Shown piece by piece: positions 4,884 through 8,818 of a stretch of DNA of 8,818 bases. Numbering within the stretch: position 1 is the first letter of the stretch; each line of letters opens with the position of its first letter. This DNA is from Prolixibacteraceae bacterium (GTDB lineage: Bacteria; Bacteroidota; Bacteroidia; Bacteroidales; Prolixibacteraceae): NCBI GenBank assembly GCA_017998095.1, contig JAGODU010000163.1:1-8818 (forward strand), read 5' to 3'. The notes under the pieces were generated by a model. The model saw only the letters and a list, made by a program, of their open reading frames with translations. It had not been told where the DNA came from and made no database searches. Made by a program: the position numbers and the translations under genes.

Positions 4884-6804
4884 ATTTCATTTTTTCAAAT
4901 TGACTGTCAAGATCATCATTATCGGTAAGATTTATCCTTACTCCTCTCTTATTCGCCTTAATATCAAGAGATTCAGTAGCCTTTGAAACTCTTCTAACCT
5001 TCTTTTCAACCGGTGGTTCTAAAGGTTCTTCCATTTTATCTTCTACTTCAGATTCTTTGATGTCTTTAATTATTTCTTCAGAAATCTGTTCATTTACCAC
5101 TGGTATTACCTCTTCAGGTTTTTCTTCAATATGCTTTTCGGCTTCCTCATTTACAAAGTTGAAATATTCACTTTGAACAACAGGCCTTTCAGTTTTACTT
5201 GCAATTGCAGAAAACAACTGACTTCCGTATATATTTTCTTCTTCAACCTTTTCTTCATCCTTATATTCAAATTCCTGTTTTGAAGAATCTTCAACAGGCA
5301 TTCCAATATACTCATCAAGTTTAAAGAAAGAAATTGTATTGTTCATAGTTTCAGAAAGACGAACAAGCTCTTGTGAACTTGCAGTAAGTTCTTCTGATGA
5401 AGATGCATTTTGCTGAATGATATTGTTTAATTCATGTATTGTGCTGATAATCTGGTCAAGAGAAATTACATGTTCCTCTCCGGCCATTGCAATCTTGTTA
5501 ATCAGTTCTGATGTTTTTTGAAATTCCTTAACAAGATCTCTCAATTCAATAGCTGAATCTCTTGTTATCTGAACCCCTTTCTTCGATACCTTCTTTATAT
5601 CAGAAGCAGATTGCTGACTGCTTTCTGCAAGTTTCTTTACTTCTTCAGCTACAACTGCAAATCCTCTCCCGTATTCTGCAGCCCTGGCTGCTTCTACTGA
5701 TGCATTTATTGATAAAATCTTAGTCTGATACGATATTTCACTGATTGCTGAGTTCTTTGCAGCAATCTCCTCAATTGTGGTTAAAGCATTATCTACACTT
5801 TCAGCCCCCTGCTGAATTCCATTGTAAGCTATATTTGCAATTCTGTCAGTTTCTTTTGCGTCAATAGAAAGCTGCCTTAACATTGCAGATATTTCTTCAA
5901 TAGTAGAAGATATCTCAGCTGATGCTGCTGCCTGATTATTTGCTCCCTCAGATATTACTTCAGATCCTGACCTGAATTCATTACTTGCAACCTCAATGCT
6001 TTGAGACACATCTTTTAGTGAATTCAATACTTCCTTGAACTTTTCCCTAAGCTTTTCAAGCGATTCATTAATAATACCAATCTCATCACGGGTATGTACC
6101 CCTCTTTTTGATGTTAAGTCTCCGTCTGCAAGTTCTTCTGTAAATTTAAGCGTCCTTTGTATTGATATTCTTATATTTCTGATTGTAAATGCATAGAGTA
6201 ATGCAGCTATAAAAAATAAAACACTTGTCCAAAATATTATCCTTCTTACCACTTGTTTCTGCAATCCTCCAATAATATTTACATCATTAGTTGACAATTT
6301 ATTTTGAAGAAGCATTATTTCTGAAAACTTTGCATTAAATTTCTTCAATGAAGACATTAATGAAGCCGTATTTTCTTTTTGAGAAACATTCTCAACAACT
6401 TGTGAGCCGATATTCCGGGAGTTGATAAATAATTCATTTGCTATTATCCCCAAGCTCCTGAATTCATTTTTCAATTCATCATCAATTCCATTTGCTGAAG
6501 AACCAGTTGTTACTTCCTCTGTTAACTTTTTAAGTTCTGCTACTTTTGATTTTAAAACGTCTGCATCTGATGTTCCTGTTGCATAGGAAGAAATTTCAAT
6601 GGATAACATTCCTGTAGTCCCAATAAGTTTATGTACGGCATCGTTAAGAAATATCTGCTGATTATGTTTATTAACATTGGAGTTATAAATCCTTTTTATT
6701 CCGGTAACCGCTACCACTGCAACAAAAGTAAACGCTATAACAAATACCACAGCTGATATTATCAGTTTAACAGATATCCTTAGGTTTTTGAAAAATTCTA
6801 TCAT
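4882..6804 (-). CDS. Methyl-accepting chemotaxis protein with long acidic C-terminal tail
   Basis: A transmembrane chemoreceptor of 640 residues that senses outside signals and controls CheA through CheW. TM1 is about 13-36 and TM2 about 188-208; between them is a roughly 150-residue, probably helical extracytoplasmic sensor without a motif I recognise. A HAMP domain follows (about 209-262, with DEIG at 240-243), though the usual Pro of its first helix is absent. The signalling hairpin spans about 270-495, with its tip at EAARAAEYGRGFAVVAEEV (371-389). Two methylation-type sites are visible: SSTIEEISA (E303/E304) and ASSSEELTAS (E471/E472). Residues about 496-640 form an acidic, low-complexity tail ending in basic KKVRR and then GVRINLTDNDDLDSQFEKMK; no W-containing CheR pentapeptide is present. 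A strong AGGAG lies 9 nt before the ATG. Being the only receptor gene in the operon, it is the natural substrate of CheR, CheB and CheD. Confidence 0.95.
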   Translation of the reverse strand: MIEFFKNLRISVKLIISAVVFVIAFTFVAVVAVTGIKRIYNSNVNKHNQQIFLNDAVHKLIGTTGMLSIEISSYATGTSDADVLKSKVAELKKLTEEVTTGSSANGIDDELKNEFRSLGIIANELFINSRNIGSQVVENVSQKENTASLMSSLKKFNAKFSEIMLLQNKLSTNDVNIIGGLQKQVVRRIIFWTSVLFFIAALLYAFTIRNIRISIQRTLKFTEELADGDLTSKRGVHTRDEIGIINESLEKLREKFKEVLNSLKDVSQSIEVASNEFRSGSEVISEGANNQAAASAEISSTIEEISAMLRQLSIDAKETDRIANIAYNGIQQGAESVDNALTTIEEIAAKNSAISEISYQTKILSINASVEAARAAEYGRGFAVVAEEVKKLAESSQQSASDIKKVSKKGVQITRDSAIELRDLVKEFQKTSELINKIAMAGEEHVISLDQIISTIHELNNIIQQNASSSEELTASSQELVRLSETMNNTISFFKLDEYIGMPVEDSSKQEFEYKDEEKVEEENIYGSQLFSAIASKTERPVVQSEYFNFVNEEAEKHIEEKPEEVIPVVNEQISEEIIKDIKESEVEDKMEEPLEPPVEKKVRRVSKATESLDIKANKRGVRINLTDNDDLDSQFEKMK

Positions 6805-6813
6805 TTGATATGT

Positions 6814-6818
6814 CTCCT
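6814..6818 (-). promoter_or_regulatory. Strong Shine-Dalgarno site of the mcp gene
   Basis: The minus strand reads TTAGGAGAC, with AGGAG ending 9 nt before the ATG at 6804, inside the 32-nt gap after cheW. It supports this start. Clear sites of this kind are uncommon in typical Bacteroidota genes, so it is worth noting. Confidence 0.7.
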
Positions 6819-6836
6819 AATCTTTTTCAGCAAATT

Positions 6837-7325
6837 TTATTTTCCCTCAAGGTCAAAGTTCTCAACTTTTAATTCAATAATTTCATCGACAGAAAATATC
6901 TTGTCTGCATCAACCAACAATATAAATTTGTCATTTAATTTTAAAACTCCTTTTAAAAATTCGGCCTTATTCTTCTTGCCTACTGTTGGTAACGCAATGA
7001 TATCATTATCACTGTAGTTGACAACTTCATTTACATTATCGACCATTGCACCAAGCTTCAGCTTATCTCCATCGTTATCAATATTGATGACCAAAATACA
7101 AGTCGAGCTTGTCACTTCGGTTTTTGACATACCAAATTTAATTCTTGTATCAACCAGAGGTATCACTTCCCCTCTCAGATTGAAAACTCCAAGCATATAC
7201 TCAGGAGATTTTGGAACTTCTGTTACAGGCTGATATTCGAGAATCTTCTCTACATGTTCCACATTAATGGCAAAATTTTCTGTGCCAAGTGAAAAAGTCA
7301 GATATGTATTAAATGCTTCACTCAT
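6837..7325 (-). CDS. cheW: Chemotaxis coupling protein CheW
   Basis: CheW is the cytoplasmic scaffold linking receptor tips to the P5 domain of CheA in signalling arrays. The 162-residue protein is a single CheW domain of usual size, with two SH3-like beta-barrel halves. Family signatures are TYLTFSLGTENFAINVEHVEKI (7-28), the strongly conserved GVFNLRGEVIPLVDTR (46-61), GAMVDNVNEVV (92-102) and FLKGVLKLNDKFILLVD (123-139). The ATG lies 6 nt after the cheA stop, so the pair is tightly linked. No good Shine-Dalgarno is visible (the preceding bases are ATATAAG), which fits coupling to cheA translation. A short acidic tail follows the domain. Nothing looks damaged. Confidence 0.96.
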   Translation of the reverse strand: MSEAFNTYLTFSLGTENFAINVEHVEKILEYQPVTEVPKSPEYMLGVFNLRGEVIPLVDTRIKFGMSKTEVTSSTCILVINIDNDGDKLKLGAMVDNVNEVVNYSDNDIIALPTVGKKNKAEFLKGVLKLNDKFILLVDADKIFSVDEIIELKVENFDLEGK

Positions 7326-7331
7326 CTTATA

Positions 7332-8818
7332 TCAATTTAATTTCTTTGAAAATTCTGTTACTATTTTATTTACATCCAAAACCAAGGCTACTGATCCATC
7401 ACCTAAGATAGTCCCCCCTGAAATGAAATCCTGATTCTTAAAATGGCTGCCTAACGATTTTAAAACTGTTTGGTTCTCTCCCACAACATAATCCACTATT
7501 AAAGCAACCTTTTCCTTTTCGAATCCGGCAAGAACAATCTCCTGCCTCTCAGGAGGAGTTCCTCCCAGTTCAAAGTCTTTCCTCAAATAAAAATATGGAA
7601 CCTGTTCACCATCAAGAATAATGAACTGATTGAGTTTCTTCTCCTCCTGGAAATTTTCGATTGTATAAATTTTAGTCACCTGAAACAATGGAATTATAAA
7701 ATCCCTATCGTCAATCTTAACCTGCAAACCATCAATAATTGAAAGTGTCAGTGGAAGTTTGATTGTAAATACACTCCCCTTACCCTGTTCAGTTGAGATA
7801 CTTATCGAACCTCTGATTTCTGAAATATTCTTTTTAACAACATCTAATCCTACACCCCTGCCGGAAACATTTGAAACTGTCTTTGCTGATGAAAATCCCG
7901 GTAAGAATATCAGATTCATTATTTCATCTTCAGTATATGTCTGGTCCTTAGCCAATAATTTCTTTTTTATTCCAATCTTCTTCAGCTCATCAATATCCAT
8001 ACCCTTACCATCATCAATAATCTTTATAATCACATTATTACTTTGATGGTAAATCTTCATAATTATCTTTCCTGTAGGATTTTTACCAATGCTTTCTCTG
8101 TCCTCGGGCAATTCAACTCCATGGTCGATTGCATTACGCAGAATATGCATAATAGGATCGGATAATTGCTCGATAATCTTTTTATCAAGAACAGTATCTT
8201 CACCTTCTGTAATAAATTCAACTTGTTTATTCAACTGTACAGCAAGATCATGTACCATCCTCTTGTATCTGGTTATTGTAACCCCGAATGGCACAAGCGA
8301 AATTGTAAATGCATTGTCTCTCAGTTGCTTTGAAAAACTTCCATACTTCTCAGCTACTGCAATCAGCTCAGGATCACCCGACTGATGGGCAATGAGGTTT
8401 AACCTTGCCTGAAGGGTAACCATTTCGCTCACAAGATTCATCAGCTGATCAACCTTTTCAGTTGCTACCCTAATGCTTTTGATAGTATTTGATGATGAAC
8501 CCTGAACTTCCTCAATAACCTTGTCCTTTTTCGACCCTTCTTCTTTAAGCAGTTCTGCTGTAATTTCTTCAGAATAGCTGTCAGCAATTTCCTTTAAAGA
8601 GTCCAATGTTTTTTGGAATATCTTATCCTTCAGCTTTTCAAATTCTTTTTTGGCTGCTTCAATGCTCAGAAGATTACCCTTTATTAATTCACTGATAAGC
8701 AAATGATAATGCCCTTTTATCCTGTCGAAAACATATTCGATTGAAGACAATTCTTCATTAGTTGATAAAATCATTCTCCAATGGGCATGTTCATCTACAT
8801 TCTTAAGCTCGTTTAGTT
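7332..8818 (-). CDS. cheA: Chemotaxis histidine kinase CheA, 5'-truncated by window edge
   Basis: CheA autophosphorylates in receptor arrays and passes phosphate to response regulators such as CheB and the double-receiver protein. The frame stays open for 14 codons upstream of the Met codon at 8774, to the window end, so that Met is not taken as the start; the His-containing P1 domain must lie outside. Numbering from that Met: a charged helical region (1-95) that I cannot assign; P3 dimerisation (about 98-165, with TEKVDQLMNLVSEMVTLQARL); P4 ATPase (about 170-343) with N box HILRNAIDHGVE (Asn214, His218), G1 DDGKGMD (254-260), F box FLPGFSSA (290-297) and G2 GRGVGLD (305-311); then CheW-like P5 (about 345-478). 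The ATP-binding residues look complete. No phosphorylatable HxxKG-type motif is visible in this part. It heads the visible operon; the promoter is off the window. Confidence 0.96.
   Translation of the reverse strand, partial: LNELKNVDEHAHWRMILSTNEELSSIEYVFDRIKGHYHLLISELIKGNLLSIEAAKKEFEKLKDKIFQKTLDSLKEIADSYSEEITAELLKEEGSKKDKVIEEVQGSSSNTIKSIRVATEKVDQLMNLVSEMVTLQARLNLIAHQSGDPELIAVAEKYGSFSKQLRDNAFTISLVPFGVTITRYKRMVHDLAVQLNKQVEFITEGEDTVLDKKIIEQLSDPIMHILRNAIDHGVELPEDRESIGKNPTGKIIMKIYHQSNNVIIKIIDDGKGMDIDELKKIGIKKKLLAKDQTYTEDEIMNLIFLPGFSSAKTVSNVSGRGVGLDVVKKNISEIRGSISISTEQGKGSVFTIKLPLTLSIIDGLQVKIDDRDFIIPLFQVTKIYTIENFQEEKKLNQFIILDGEQVPYFYLRKDFELGGTPPERQEIVLAGFEKEKVALIVDYVVGENQTVLKSLGSHFKNQDFISGGTILGDGSVALVLDVNKIVTEFSKKLN

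Noticed and set aside
8772..8774. ATG as the true start of cheA
   Set aside because: Fourteen open codons precede it to the window end, and a CheA beginning here would have no phosphorylatable P1 domain.

Overview
The window is AT-rich bacterial DNA that most resembles Bacteroidota. The main evidence is the dihydroorotase, whose DDQVHFREPG and KCFMGSSTGNM blocks are the form I know from that phylum. No rRNA or other phylogenetic marker is present, so this placement is an inference. Both edges cut through genes: pyrC has lost its 5' end on the left and cheA has lost its 5' end on the right.

Layout. (1) Positions 1-1249, plus strand: the 3' part of pyrC (dihydroorotase, pyrimidine synthesis). 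(2) Positions 1250-1564: a gene-free stretch between the convergent ends of pyrC and cheB. It is filled with a REP-like or MITE-like repeat: one degenerate copy, two perfect 40-bp tandem copies, a partial copy, then two inverted copies able to fold into long imperfect hairpins. (3) Positions 1565-8818, all minus strand: a chemosensory operon. In transcription order it reads cheA (5' truncated) - cheW - mcp - cheR - double-receiver response regulator - cheD - cheB. The first six genes are separated by only 4-32 nt. A 100-nt gap precedes cheB and may hold a weak internal promoter.

How the genes work together. The membrane receptor (MCP) is coupled through CheW to the kinase CheA. CheR methylates the receptor, CheB demethylates or deamidates it, and CheD deamidates it, giving a full adaptation set beside a single receptor gene. 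No single-domain CheY and no CheC/CheX phosphatase gene lies in the window. The CheY position is taken by a 265-residue protein with a degenerate first receiver (Asp to Asn, Lys to Leu) and an intact second receiver. No flagellar, pilus or gliding genes are visible, so the output (motility or another function) cannot be told from here.

Most notable points: the pseudo-receiver/receiver protein; the roughly 145-residue acidic tail of the MCP, which ends in a compact motif without the usual W-containing CheR pentapeptide; a TTG start of cheD supported by a strong Shine-Dalgarno site, with further clear Shine-Dalgarno sites in an apparent Bacteroidota genome; a Gln in place of the first metal-binding His of the dihydroorotase; an unassigned helical segment in CheA before its dimerisation domain; and the inverted repeat cluster between the convergent genes.
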